DNA from: Flavobacterium rakeshii
GTDB lineage: Bacteria; Bacteroidota; Bacteroidia; Flavobacteriales; Flavobacteriaceae
Direction: 5' to 3'
Assembly (NCBI RefSeq): GCF_009741375.1
Contig: NZ_WOWP01000057.1
Location: 1 to 64,000, forward strand
Length of the DNA stretch: 64,000 nucleotides
Part shown: positions 17,048 to 25,356 of the stretch, piece after piece
Layout of the letters: every line of letters begins with the position of its first letter
Position numbering within the stretch: the first letter of the stretch is position 1
Notes under the pieces: model-generated
What the model saw: the letters and a program-made list of their open reading frames with translations, nothing else
Told to the model about the DNA's origin: nothing
Database searches by the model: none
Made by a program: the position numbers and the translations under genes

Positions 17048-17182
17048 TTATTTAGATAAAGTTTTTTTCGCAATGTATCTCACTAAAAAGAATATGCCTA
17101 CTACAAAAAGTAGCAGGAGCAGTATACAAAGTAGCTGCCACATTCCAATACCAAAAGAAAAATCGGTTACTGTTGTTTCCAT
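17048..17182 (-). CDS. 44-residue single-pass membrane protein
   Basis: Short gene starting 8 bp after the macro-domain stop, same strand. The product begins METTVTDFSFGIGMWQ, has one strongly hydrophobic helix (about residues 16-35, rich in Leu/Val/Phe) and ends with a basic tail, RYIAKKTLSK. The positive-inside rule puts the C-terminus in the cytoplasm. The spacing and coding look make it a plausible real gene, but I know no family. Confidence 0.55.
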   Translation of the reverse strand: METTVTDFSFGIGMWQLLCILLLLLFVVGIFFLVRYIAKKTLSK

Positions 17183-17190
17183 TGTTAAAT

Positions 17191-17712
17191 TTATTGTTCT
17201 AAAATTGATTTGTAGAGAGTATAATTTTCGTCATCAAAACAAACAAATATTACTTTATCGATTGCCTGATTATTATTTTCTAAAAATTCCTTTACGGAAG
17301 CTATAGCTACATCAGCCGCTTTATCTTTGGGATAGTGATAAATACCAGTACTAATATTAGGAAAAGCTATAGTCTTTACATTATTTTCAAGTGCCAGATT
17401 TAAACTGTTGATATAGCAGTTTTTAAGTAGCTCTTCCTCTTTTTTTGCACCGCCATTCCAAACCGGCCCCACAGTATGAATAACATAGTTAGCTGGTAAA
17501 TTACCTGCTGTGGTAATAACTGCTTCTCCTGTTTTACAATTACCCTGTTTATTTCTTATAGCTACACAGGCATCCAGTATTGCCGATCCTCCCGCTCTAT
17601 GTATAGCACCATCAACTCCACCGCCACCTAACAAAGACGAATTAGCCGCATTAACAATAACATCGGCCGTGATTTTTGTTATATCACCTTTAATAAGCTC
17701 TATTTTAGACAT
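17191..17712 (-). CDS. Macro-domain O-acetyl-ADP-ribose deacetylase
   Basis: 173-residue macro domain of the YmdB/MacroD type. Ligand-binding segments: [20 protein letters not shown] near residues 20-40 with the catalytic Asn/Asp pair, and [18 protein letters not shown] (diphosphate loop) near 120. Such enzymes hydrolyse O-acetyl-ADP-ribose or remove mono-ADP-ribose from proteins; YmdB also modulates RNase III. It lies 2 bp after the ppx gene, in the ppx/ppk1 cluster. Fold certain, substrate inferred. Confidence 0.92.
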   Translation of the reverse strand: MSKIELIKGDITKITADVIVNAANSSLLGGGGVDGAIHRAGGSAILDACVAIRNKQGNCKTGEAVITTAGNLPANYVIHTVGPVWNGGAKKEEELLKNCYINSLNLALENNVKTIAFPNISTGIYHYPKDKAADVAIASVKEFLENNNQAIDKVIFVCFDDENYTLYKSILEQ

Positions 17713-17714
17713 GA

Positions 17715-18605
17715 TTAGATTTTTCCGTAATACATTGCTTTTACTATACCGTCAGACAGCCCTATTTTAGGCACGTAAATATTGCGTGCGCCACTCCACT
17801 TCATGGCATTGAGATAAATGCGTGTGGCATATATAATAACGTCTGCCCTGTCTGGATTAAGCCCTAATTCAGCAATGCGCTGCTCATAAGTAAGCGTATT
17901 AAGGAACTGATACTGCGAATTAATATAAAAATAGGATAACGGTAAATCCTGTTTTTTACCTGAAAGTTTAAACAGCTTGTTGATATTACCACCAGAACCT
18001 ATAAGGGTAACATTATCAAACGGCTCGGTTACTGTTTTAATCCATTTTTCTATTTCTACCCAAACCAAATCGTTCACCATATTATTAAGCAAACGTACCG
18101 TACCGTTTTTAAACGATTTTGATGCTATGATCTTACCGTTGTCAAAAAGAGAAAATTCGGTACTACCACCACCAACATCTACAAAAAGATACGTTTGATC
18201 GGGTTTTATAAAAGTATGTAAGTCGGTCGATGCTATAATGGCAGCTTCCTTTTTACCATCTATAATATCTATTTTAATTTCAGCTTCCTGTTGAATCAGT
18301 TCGGCCACTTCATTTCCGTTAAAAGCCTCACGCATTGCCGATGTGGCACATGCCATATATCTTTCAACCTTATGTACTTTCATAAGTAACTTATAGGCTT
18401 TCATGGCATCTACCATGCGCTCTATATTATCATCACTTATTTCGCCAACAGTAAAGGCATCCTGCCCTAAACGTATTGGAACACGTACTAACGAACTTTT
18501 ATTGAATTGTGGTGCTTTTCCTTCCTGCTCTACAATATTGCACACCAAAAGCCTCATGGCATTTGATCCAATATCTATCGCTGCATATTTTTTTATATTA
18601 ATCAT
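17715..18605 (-). CDS. ppx: Exopolyphosphatase, Ppx/GppA family
   Basis: Removes terminal phosphates from polyphosphate or hydrolyses pppGpp; 296 residues, i.e. the short single-core form without the C-terminal HD domain. ASKHA-fold motifs: [14 protein letters not shown] (phosphate 1), [14 protein letters not shown] (phosphate 2), [12 protein letters not shown] start at the second ATG (18605), whose product begins [11 protein letters not shown]; an ATG 6 nt earlier is also possible. The ppk1 gene is 36 bp upstream, so making and degrading polyphosphate is encoded side by side. Confidence 0.93.
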   Translation of the reverse strand: MINIKKYAAIDIGSNAMRLLVCNIVEQEGKAPQFNKSSLVRVPIRLGQDAFTVGEISDDNIERMVDAMKAYKLLMKVHKVERYMACATSAMREAFNGNEVAELIQQEAEIKIDIIDGKKEAAIIASTDLHTFIKPDQTYLFVDVGGGSTEFSLFDNGKIIASKSFKNGTVRLLNNMVNDLVWVEIEKWIKTVTEPFDNVTLIGSGGNINKLFKLSGKKQDLPLSYFYINSQYQFLNTLTYEQRIAELGLNPDRADVIIYATRIYLNAMKWSGARNIYVPKIGLSDGIVKAMYYGKI

Positions 18606-18647
18606 TCGCAATAAGAACCCCTGGCTCTAAGCCACAAGTTTTATAAT

Positions 18648-20783
18648 TTAAAAATTATCGAAAACCACTTCCAGTTTATCCCTGTAATAGTTGTAGGTTT
18701 CAAGCTGTGCCCTGAATATTTTTTCTTCAGGACGTTTTCTGTACCTGTTTTCAAGATTTTCAGAATGTAGTCTTGCTTTTACATTACCTTTCCAGCCAAT
18801 TTCAAAAGTATCTATAAGTTCCTTCTTTATATCCTCATCATAAACAGGACAGGTAACTTCTACCCTTTCATCAAGGTTACGGGTCATAAAATCGGCAGAA
18901 GAGATAAACACTTCCGGCTGCCCGTTATTCCCAAAAATATAAACTCTTGAATGTTCCAGGTAATTATCTACAATACTTATAGCCTCAATATTCTCGCTCA
19001 TACCTTCCACACCCGGAATAAGACAGCAAATACCCCTTATAACAAGCTGTATTTTTACTCCTTCCCTACTGGCTTCATACAATTTGTCGATCATTTTATA
19101 GTCGGTAAGGCTATTCATTTTTAGTTTGATATAGGCCTCTTTTCCGGCTATCGCATTAAGTATCTCCCTGTCTATCAGTTTATAGAACTTAGACCTTGTA
19201 TAATGCGGTGATACAAACAAATGCTTGTAGCGATGTATTCGGTAATTTACATCAAAAAAGTCAAATATTTTGTTTACATCCTTTAATATTTGCTGGTGAT
19301 AGGTAAACAAAGTTACATCGGTATAAATCTTAGCAGTCGACTCATTAAAGTTACCTGTAGAGATAAATCCGTAACGTTTTATCTTTCCTTTCTCAACACG
19401 CTCAACCACACATATTTTACTGTGTACCTTAAGCCCTTTTACTCCAAAAATAAGGTTGATACCTTCCCTTTGCATCTGCTCTGAATAAGAAATATTACTT
19501 GCCTCATCAAAACGTGCCTGCAGCTCAATTTGAACGGTAACCTTTTTACCGTTTTTAGCCGCATTAATAAGGGAACTGATAATTTGGGAATTTTTAGAAA
19601 GCCTGTAAAGGGTAATTTTTATCGAAATTACCTTTGGATCCAGTGCTGCTTCCCTTAAAAAACGAATGATATAAGAGAACGACTGGTATGGAGCATTTAA
19701 CAAATAATCTTTTTCTTTTATTTTATCCAGAATACTACCGTCAAGGCTTAATCCCGGTATGGGTAATGGCGGATTTTGTTTGTAAAGCAAATCATACCTG
19801 CCCAGGTTAGGAAAACTCATATAATCCCTCCTGTTATGGTAACGACCACCCGGAATAATACTATCGGTAGCATCAATACCCATTCGGGTAAGGAAAAAGT
19901 TAAGTGTATCTTTCTCTATCGACTGATCGTAAACGAAACGTACCGGCTCACCAATCCTTCTTTCTTTTACCCCTTTAGAAATTTTTTCCATTAAACTCTT
20001 ACTCTGGTCACTATCAATTTCCAGCTGAGCATCACGGGTAATTTTAATCATGTGTGCAGATACACTCTCATAATTAAAAATACTGAAGATATTGTGAAGG
20101 TTATAACGGATAACATCATCTAACAAAATAACATAGTGCTTATCGTTATTAGACGGCAGTACCACAAAACGGTTTACTGTTTTAGGCATTTCCACAACCG
20201 CATAACGCACTTCCCTTTTCTTGTTACTGTCATCATCAATTAAAGTTCCGTCAGGGCCTTTAATTTGTTTAGGCTTAATAACAAGTTTAACGGCAAGATA
20301 ACCTGCCGCATCTTTAAGTAACGGGAATTCATCAAGATCATTAAGGATAATGGTTACCAACTCCGGACTAACCTTTTGGATAAAGAAATCTTTTATAAAG
20401 TTTTCCTGTTCCTTGGAAATTTCAGTTTCGTTGATAATATAAATGTTCTCCTGCTGAAGTTCCTGTTCAATAACGCTTAATATCCTTAAACTTTCAGACT
20501 GTTGTTCAATAACGATCTCGGTAATATCCTTAAGCAACTGCTGTGAGGATATACCACCAAGAAGCTTCTCTCCGGTTTGCCCCGCTAAGCTTAATCGCCT
20601 AACTGCAGCATACCGAACCCTGAAGAATTCGTCTAAATTATTGGAAAATATACCTAAAAATCTAAGTCGGTCTAGTAACGGGACTTTTTCATCAGCAGCT
20701 TCCTGTAATACTCTCGCATTAAAGGCCAGCCAACTTTTTTCCCTGTCAATATACCGGTTTACCGGTGTGTGATGGTGAATCAT
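18648..20783 (-). CDS. ppk1: Polyphosphate kinase 1
   Basis: Reversible synthesis of polyphosphate from ATP, membrane-associated. 711 residues, the normal length. N-terminal domain YIDREKSWLAFNARVLQEA, with the phosphorylated His454 in GLKVHSKICVV and the second catalytic His611 in DNYLEHSRVYIF, both in the two phospholipase-D-like C-terminal domains. Its start overlaps the sixA end by 38 bp, indicating translational coupling. Together with ppx and sixA it makes a phosphate-storage cluster. Confidence 0.97.
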   Translation of the reverse strand: MIHHHTPVNRYIDREKSWLAFNARVLQEAADEKVPLLDRLRFLGIFSNNLDEFFRVRYAAVRRLSLAGQTGEKLLGGISSQQLLKDITEIVIEQQSESLRILSVIEQELQQENIYIINETEISKEQENFIKDFFIQKVSPELVTIILNDLDEFPLLKDAAGYLAVKLVIKPKQIKGPDGTLIDDDSNKKREVRYAVVEMPKTVNRFVVLPSNNDKHYVILLDDVIRYNLHNIFSIFNYESVSAHMIKITRDAQLEIDSDQSKSLMEKISKGVKERRIGEPVRFVYDQSIEKDTLNFFLTRMGIDATDSIIPGGRYHNRRDYMSFPNLGRYDLLYKQNPPLPIPGLSLDGSILDKIKEKDYLLNAPYQSFSYIIRFLREAALDPKVISIKITLYRLSKNSQIISSLINAAKNGKKVTVQIELQARFDEASNISYSEQMQREGINLIFGVKGLKVHSKICVVERVEKGKIKRYGFISTGNFNESTAKIYTDVTLFTYHQQILKDVNKIFDFFDVNYRIHRYKHLFVSPHYTRSKFYKLIDREILNAIAGKEAYIKLKMNSLTDYKMIDKLYEASREGVKIQLVIRGICCLIPGVEGMSENIEAISIVDNYLEHSRVYIFGNNGQPEVFISSADFMTRNLDERVEVTCPVYDEDIKKELIDTFEIGWKGNVKARLHSENLENRYRKRPEEKIFRAQLETYNYYRDKLEVVFDNF

Positions 20784-21270
20784 ATTTTTTTAACTCTCTT
20801 GGAAAAACTGTTTTTTGGGTTTTACCTTTTTGTATTGCACCCCAGTCGTCTTGTTCAAAAGATATTGAAACAAAGCCTGAAGTAGGTACATTATCTAAGG
20901 TAACGCTCCCAAAGATATTAACAAAATTAGTAATCGCCTCGTTATGTCCAAAAAGAATTAGGTTATCATATTTGTTATCACAACTTTTTATAATATTCTC
21001 AAGCCTCTTTACCTCAAATGTGTAAAGATCATCTTTAAACACTATATTTTCTATAGGAATTGAAAGAGTCTCAGCAAAAATGTAGGCTGTATTTTTAGCG
21101 CGTTGTGCCGTACTGGACCAAACCATAAAAGTTTTTGGTAAGTATCCTGAAACCGCAGAAGCAACCAGATGCGCATCGTCTATCCCTCTTTTAGACAATG
21201 GTCTGTCTTTATCAATCAGTGGGGCATCCCAGCTTGATTTTGCGTGACGGATTAATATTAAATTTTTCAT
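20746..21270 (-). CDS. sixA: SixA-type histidine phosphatase
   Basis: 174-residue branch-2-like phosphoglycerate-mutase-fold phosphatase. The RHG-type motif is LIRHAKSSWD with phosphoaccepting His9, and the second His lies in LILFGHNEAIT. E. coli SixA dephosphorylates phosphohistidine on HPt/PTS proteins. This one overlaps ppk1, whose product works through phosphohistidine, so acting on Ppk1 or polyphosphate-related phosphohistidine is an appealing guess. The family is certain, the target is not. Confidence 0.9.
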   Translation of the reverse strand: MKNLILIRHAKSSWDAPLIDKDRPLSKRGIDDAHLVASAVSGYLPKTFMVWSSTAQRAKNTAYIFAETLSIPIENIVFKDDLYTFEVKRLENIIKSCDNKYDNLILFGHNEAITNFVNIFGSVTLDNVPTSGFVSISFEQDDWGAIQKGKTQKTVFPRELKKYDSPSHTGKPVY

Positions 21271-21352
21271 GGGCCTGCATTTTTTAAAATATCTATATAT
21301 TAAATATCAGAAAAAATAGCTTAATAAAATCCAAAGAATATGTTAATTTTTA

Positions 21353-21997
21353 TTACGGAGCAAGCCTATCTGTTAACCAACTGAAATCATCCTGTAGTTT
21401 ATATCGTATCCTGTCATGAAGTCTGTTTGGTCTTCCCTGCCAAAATTCTACTTCTACAGGTTTTACGATAAAACCTCCCCAGTTTTTTGGGCGCGGAATT
21501 TCTTTCCCTTTGTATTCGTTTTCAAGGTCATGAAGTTTATTCTCAAGAAAATCACGAGAAGGGATAACTTCACTCTGCGGTGATACTATAGCCCCCAGCC
21601 TGCTTCCTTCCGGACGGCTTTCAAAGTAACCGTCAGATATATTTTCGGAAACCTTCTCTGCAACACCTTTTATAATAACCTGACGTTCAAGTTCATGCCA
21701 AAAAAATGAAAGACATACATTTGGATTAGCTTCTATAGCTTTTCCTTTTTCAGAATTGTAATTGGTATAGAATATAAAACCTTCGTACGTAAACTGTTTA
21801 AGCAACACCACCCTCGCTTTTGGAAAACCGTCTTTACCAATGGTAGAAACCGTCATAGCATTTACCTCGGCAACAGCACCAAAATCTTCAACTTCATGAA
21901 ACCACTTTTTAAAAAGCGATATAGGATCTTCAGGTAAATTCTGTTCGGTTAATTCACCTTTTTCATACGAACGTCTGTAATTACTTAAATCTTCCAT
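21353..21997 (-). CDS. pdxH: Pyridoxamine 5'-phosphate oxidase
   Basis: FMN enzyme that makes PLP from pyridoxamine or pyridoxine phosphate. 214 residues, full length. Landmarks: AMTVSTIGKDGFPKARVVLL, FYTNYNSEKGKAIEANP, FFWHELERQVIIKG, and the C-terminal signature VEFWQGRPNRLHDRIRY with the substrate Arg residues. Many PLP enzymes lie in this window. Own transcription unit between sixA and rnz. Confidence 0.97.
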   Translation of the reverse strand: MEDLSNYRRSYEKGELTEQNLPEDPISLFKKWFHEVEDFGAVAEVNAMTVSTIGKDGFPKARVVLLKQFTYEGFIFYTNYNSEKGKAIEANPNVCLSFFWHELERQVIIKGVAEKVSENISDGYFESRPEGSRLGAIVSPQSEVIPSRDFLENKLHDLENEYKGKEIPRPKNWGGFIVKPVEVEFWQGRPNRLHDRIRYKLQDDFSWLTDRLAP

Positions 21998-22077
21998 TTT
22001 TATATCTTTTTAAGCTGTACAAATAACAGTTTAAATTTATTTAATTTTTAAATAACAAAACCTGACTTTTATGAAAA

Positions 22078-22983
22078 TCAGAACTCAAAAAACTTACCGT
22101 CATCTGCCAGTTCAACATTTTCAAAAACAGTTTGTGCCTCTTCCTTAAACAACTCAATAGAATCGTAACGCGTGGAGAAATGCCCTAACAGCAAGTGTTT
22201 AGCATTAGCTTTCTTAGCTATAGTTGCAGCCTGTTTTGCGGTACTATGCATTGTTTTTTCACACAAGTATTCTTCAGTATCTAAAAAAGTACTTTCATGA
22301 TACAAAACATCTACATTATTAATAATCGGTAATATATCTTCACTATACAAAGTATCTGAACAAAAAGCATAACTTTTTGGTGCGGGAGGGTCAAACGTAA
22401 GTTCACTATTTGATATTACTCTTCCATCATCAAGCGTGATATCACTTCCGTTTTTTATCTTTTGGTAATAACAGGTATCAATACCATAATCTTCTACTTT
22501 ACCTATATGCAGTTTACGTTCGGCAGGTTTTTCCTCAAAAAGGTAACCATTTGTATATACCTTATGTTTTAAAGGAATTGTACGTACTATTACTTTATCA
22601 TCTTCAAAAACCACCTGAGATTCATTTCCTTCCAACTCATGAAAGTAAAGGTTATAGGTTGTCCATGATGCCGATAGCTTTAACTGTACCAACATCATTT
22701 CCTTAATCCCTTTAGGTCCGTGAACATGTAGGTCGTTTTTTCTTCCCAGTAATGAGAACGTAGAAATTAAGCCTATAAGTCCGTAAACATGATCCCCATG
22801 CAGGTGTGAAATAAAAACGTGATTGATTTTAGAAAAACGGATTTTATTTTTCCTGAGCTGTACCTGTGTACCTTCACCACAGTCTATCAAAAACATTCTG
22901 TTTTTTATCTCTAAAACCTGTGAGGTAGGATTAGTTAATGTTCTTGGAGTAGCGGCATAACAGCCAAGTATGGTGAGATTCAT
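22078..22983 (-). CDS. rnz: Ribonuclease Z
   Basis: Zinc endonuclease that trims tRNA 3' trailers; 301 residues. The metallo-beta-lactamase motif is FISHLHGDHVYGL, with further ligands in the FCSDTL and LLGHFSTRY segments; the exosite arm is around residues 150-190. I start at the internal ATG (22983): the product then begins MNLTILGCYAATPR as in homologues, whereas the ATG at 23004 adds seven residues. Followed downstream by pdxH. Confidence 0.95.
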   Translation of the reverse strand: MNLTILGCYAATPRTLTNPTSQVLEIKNRMFLIDCGEGTQVQLRKNKIRFSKINHVFISHLHGDHVYGLIGLISTFSLLGRKNDLHVHGPKGIKEMMLVQLKLSASWTTYNLYFHELEGNESQVVFEDDKVIVRTIPLKHKVYTNGYLFEEKPAERKLHIGKVEDYGIDTCYYQKIKNGSDITLDDGRVISNSELTFDPPAPKSYAFCSDTLYSEDILPIINNVDVLYHESTFLDTEEYLCEKTMHSTAKQAATIAKKANAKHLLLGHFSTRYDSIELFKEEAQTVFENVELADDGKFFEF

Positions 22984-23073
22984 CTGCTTGAATTTTGAAA
23001 ACAAAAAAGCAGGGTCATTATAAATGCCTTTTTGCTTGCTGTTACATAGAGTAACAGTATTTATAAATTAAAA

Positions 23074-23406
23074 TTAAAAGCCCAGATCTCTTTCTATCTC
23101 TTCCATTTCAATGATATCGTGTGCCTCTAAAACTGTAGGCACTACAATCATCTCATCTGGAACTTCATTAAAATCAAAATCGTTTACTACCATAACAAAC
23201 GATTTTTTAGATTTTCTGTGCTTGTTGGATAGTGATAAAAATGATAAAATATCATTTAATCCTAATCCTGTATCCTGTGTAACATCAAGTATGATGTTTA
23301 GGTTTTTAAAGGAATTGTATTCACTTTCAATTTTTTCTCTGAAAGCATTAATATCTCCCTGAGTGTCTTTTAAAGTAACGGTATGTCCTTTTTCGTCTAC
23401 TTTCAT
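23074..23406 (-). CDS. STAS-like small protein upstream of rnz
   Basis: 110 residues with an alternating beta/alpha pattern: an N-terminal strand (KVDEKGHTVTLKD), NLNIILDVTQDTGLG, then KKSFVMVVNDFDFNEVPDE and an acidic tail IIEMEEIERDLGF. This resembles a STAS/anti-sigma-antagonist fold without an obvious phosphorylation serine. In Flavobacteriaceae it is often annotated ribonuclease Z merely for its position. Probably co-transcribed with rnz, 69 bp ahead. Function unknown. Confidence 0.7.
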   Translation of the reverse strand: MKVDEKGHTVTLKDTQGDINAFREKIESEYNSFKNLNIILDVTQDTGLGLNDILSFLSLSNKHRKSKKSFVMVVNDFDFNEVPDEMIVVPTVLEAHDIIEMEEIERDLGF

Positions 23407-23478
23407 AAGTTATTGTGCTGTTATAGCTAATTTACAAACAGATAAATGAAAAATACTGTTTTTAAAATAATTTTATGC

Positions 23479-24408
23479 CTATTGCTTAATTTTAGAGGCT
23501 AACAGATAAATAACTGCCATCCTTATAGCAACACCGTTTTCTACCTGATTTAATATAACAGACTGTTGTGAGTCAGCAACATCACTGGTAATCTCTACCC
23601 CTCTGTTTATAGGTCCCGGGTGCATTATAACAATTTCTTTGTTTAACGAATCAAGCAACTCCTTATCAACACCATATTGCTGGCTATACTCTCTTGTAGA
23701 CGGGAAATAGTTTACATCAAGGCGTTCATTTTGTACCCTAAGCATATTAGCAACATCACACCACTCCAGTGCTTTACGCAAGTTAGACTCTACTTTTACA
23801 CCAAGTGATTCAACATATCTCGGGATTAATGTTTTTGGTCCGCAAACCATAACCTCGGCTCCCTGAAGCTGTAATGCAAAAATATTGGAAAGCGCCACCC
23901 TTGAGTGAAGAATATCACCTACTATAACTACTTTCTTACCACCTACATCACCAAGCCTTTCCCTTATAGTGTAAGAATCCAGTAAACCCTGTGTTGGGTG
24001 TTCGTGAGCACCGTCTCCGGCATTAACTATACTTGCGCTTACATTTTGTGAAAGGAAATGAGCAGCTCCCGGATGTGAGTGCCTCATAACTACCATATCC
24101 ACCTTCATGGATAGGATATTGTTTACAGTATCAATAAGCGTTTCTCCTTTCTTTACAGACGATTGTGCAGCCGAAAAGCTTATCACATCTGCCGAAAGAC
24201 GCTTTTGTGCCAACTCAAAAGAAAGCTTGGTACGCGTACTGTTTTCAAAAAATATATTGGCTATGGTAATATCCCTAAGCGAAGGGACTTTTTTAATAGG
24301 TCGGTTTATTACTTCTTTAAAATGGTCGGCCGTTTCAAAAATAAGGTCAATATCAGCTTTGTTGATATATTTTATTCCTAATAAATGATTAACGCTTAAT
24401 TCTTTCAT
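23479..24408 (-). CDS. pyrB: Aspartate carbamoyltransferase catalytic chain
   Basis: Pyrimidine pathway step two: carbamoyl phosphate and aspartate to carbamoyl aspartate. 309 residues. The carbamoyl-phosphate loop is FFENSTRTKLSFELAQ, then VVMRHSHPGAAHFLS, GDGAHEHPTQGLLD and the C-terminal IVMHPGPINRGVEI. No pyrI regulatory chain is adjacent, as usual for Bacteroidota. It follows pyrR by 21 bp in a pyrR-pyrB operon. Confidence 0.97.
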   Translation of the reverse strand: MKELSVNHLLGIKYINKADIDLIFETADHFKEVINRPIKKVPSLRDITIANIFFENSTRTKLSFELAQKRLSADVISFSAAQSSVKKGETLIDTVNNILSMKVDMVVMRHSHPGAAHFLSQNVSASIVNAGDGAHEHPTQGLLDSYTIRERLGDVGGKKVVIVGDILHSRVALSNIFALQLQGAEVMVCGPKTLIPRYVESLGVKVESNLRKALEWCDVANMLRVQNERLDVNYFPSTREYSQQYGVDKELLDSLNKEIVIMHPGPINRGVEITSDVADSQQSVILNQVENGVAIRMAVIYLLASKIKQ

Positions 24409-24429
24409 TACTTACTGTTGCTATTACGC

Positions 24430-24963
24430 CTAAATTAAATAAACACTATCCTCTCCCTCGTTCTGTTGCCAGGTTACTTTTACCTTTTCGTTGTTAATTG
24501 CATCTACCTGACGGCCTCTGTAATCAGGCTGTATAGGTAAGTGTCTGCTAAAACGACGGTCAATAAGTACCAGTAATTCTATCTCAGAAGGTCTTCCGAA
24601 CGACTGTATTGCTGTTAATGCAGATCTTATGCTTCGGCCTGTGTACAATACATCGTCAATAAAAACTACCTTTTTATTTTCTACTAAAAAGTCAATTTGG
24701 GTTTTGTTTGCCTCCAACGGCTTATCTGACCTACGGAAATCATCCCTGAAAAATGTAATATCCAAAAATCCAAGTGGTACATCTTTCACATTATAATCCT
24801 GTTCCAGCAACTGTTTTATACGTTCTGCCAGATAACGGCCTCTGGGCTGTAATCCAATAAGTATAGTATCAGAAAAATCAAGATGTTTTTCAATTAACTG
24901 GCAGGCCAAACGGTTAAGGATGATATTGACTTCTTTTGAAGTTAGCAATATTTTATGGCTCAT
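24430..24963 (-). CDS. pyrR: Bifunctional pyr operon regulator / uracil phosphoribosyltransferase
   Basis: 177 residues with the phosphoribosyltransferase motif VVFIDDVLYTGRSIRSAL and the LIGLQPRGRYLAERI hood loop. In Gram-positives PyrR binds pyr mRNA to control attenuation; it also makes UMP from uracil. First gene of the pyrR-pyrB operon. I do not see a clear PyrR anti-terminator structure upstream, so RNA regulation here is unproven. Confidence 0.95.
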   Translation of the reverse strand: MSHKILLTSKEVNIILNRLACQLIEKHLDFSDTILIGLQPRGRYLAERIKQLLEQDYNVKDVPLGFLDITFFRDDFRRSDKPLEANKTQIDFLVENKKVVFIDDVLYTGRSIRSALTAIQSFGRPSEIELLVLIDRRFSRHLPIQPDYRGRQVDAINNEKVKVTWQQNEGEDSVYLI

Positions 24964-25135
24964 AGTGCTGTGTTAAGTTTGGAGTGTAAAAGTAGTGAAA
25001 AAACAGAATTAGAAAAAATAACACCACATATTTAATTTCAGTATTTACCAGTAGCATTTCAACATTAATTCAATTTTAACGAAATACGATTTTAAGTGCT
25101 TTAACTTTATAATAATAACCAAAAAGCAAAAAGCT

Positions 25136-25303
25136 ATGAAAAAGAGTATTTTAAAACCTGCCCTATTATTACTTATGCTGGTATCCCTAACCGGATGTGA
25201 ACTGGCCGGCGATATATTTCAGGTAGGTGTGAGTGTAGGTGTTTTTATCGTAATAGCAGTACTGGTACTGATTGTTTGGCTTATTTTTAAAATGAAAAAA
25301 TAG
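25136..25303 (+). CDS. 55-residue lipoprotein with one membrane helix
   Basis: Short gene between divergent pyrR and convergent rho. The product starts MKKSILKPALLLLMLVS, has a lipobox LTGC (Cys21), a short ELAGDIF linker, and a second very hydrophobic segment (about 32-50) ending in basic KMKK. A typical small flavobacterial lipoprotein, sometimes wrongly annotated as phosphatidate cytidylyltransferase. Strong terminator 20 bp later. Function unknown. Confidence 0.75.
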   Translation: MKKSILKPALLLLMLVSLTGCELAGDIFQVGVSVGVFIVIAVLVLIVWLIFKMKK

Positions 25304-25321
25304 CCGATACCATCAAGTAAT

Positions 25322-25353
25322 AAAAAAGCCCCTGTAATTACAGGGGCTTTTTT
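25322..25353. terminator. Bidirectional terminator between the small lipoprotein gene and rho
   Basis: AAAAAGCCCCTGTAA and TTACAGGGGCTTTTT: perfect 15-bp arms, A and T runs at both ends, between convergent genes. Confidence 0.92.
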
Positions 25354-25356
25354 ATA

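Noticed and set aside
20746-20783. Frameshift between sixA and ppk1
   Set aside because: Both proteins have full, normal ends; the 38-bp overlap is a genuine gene overlap.
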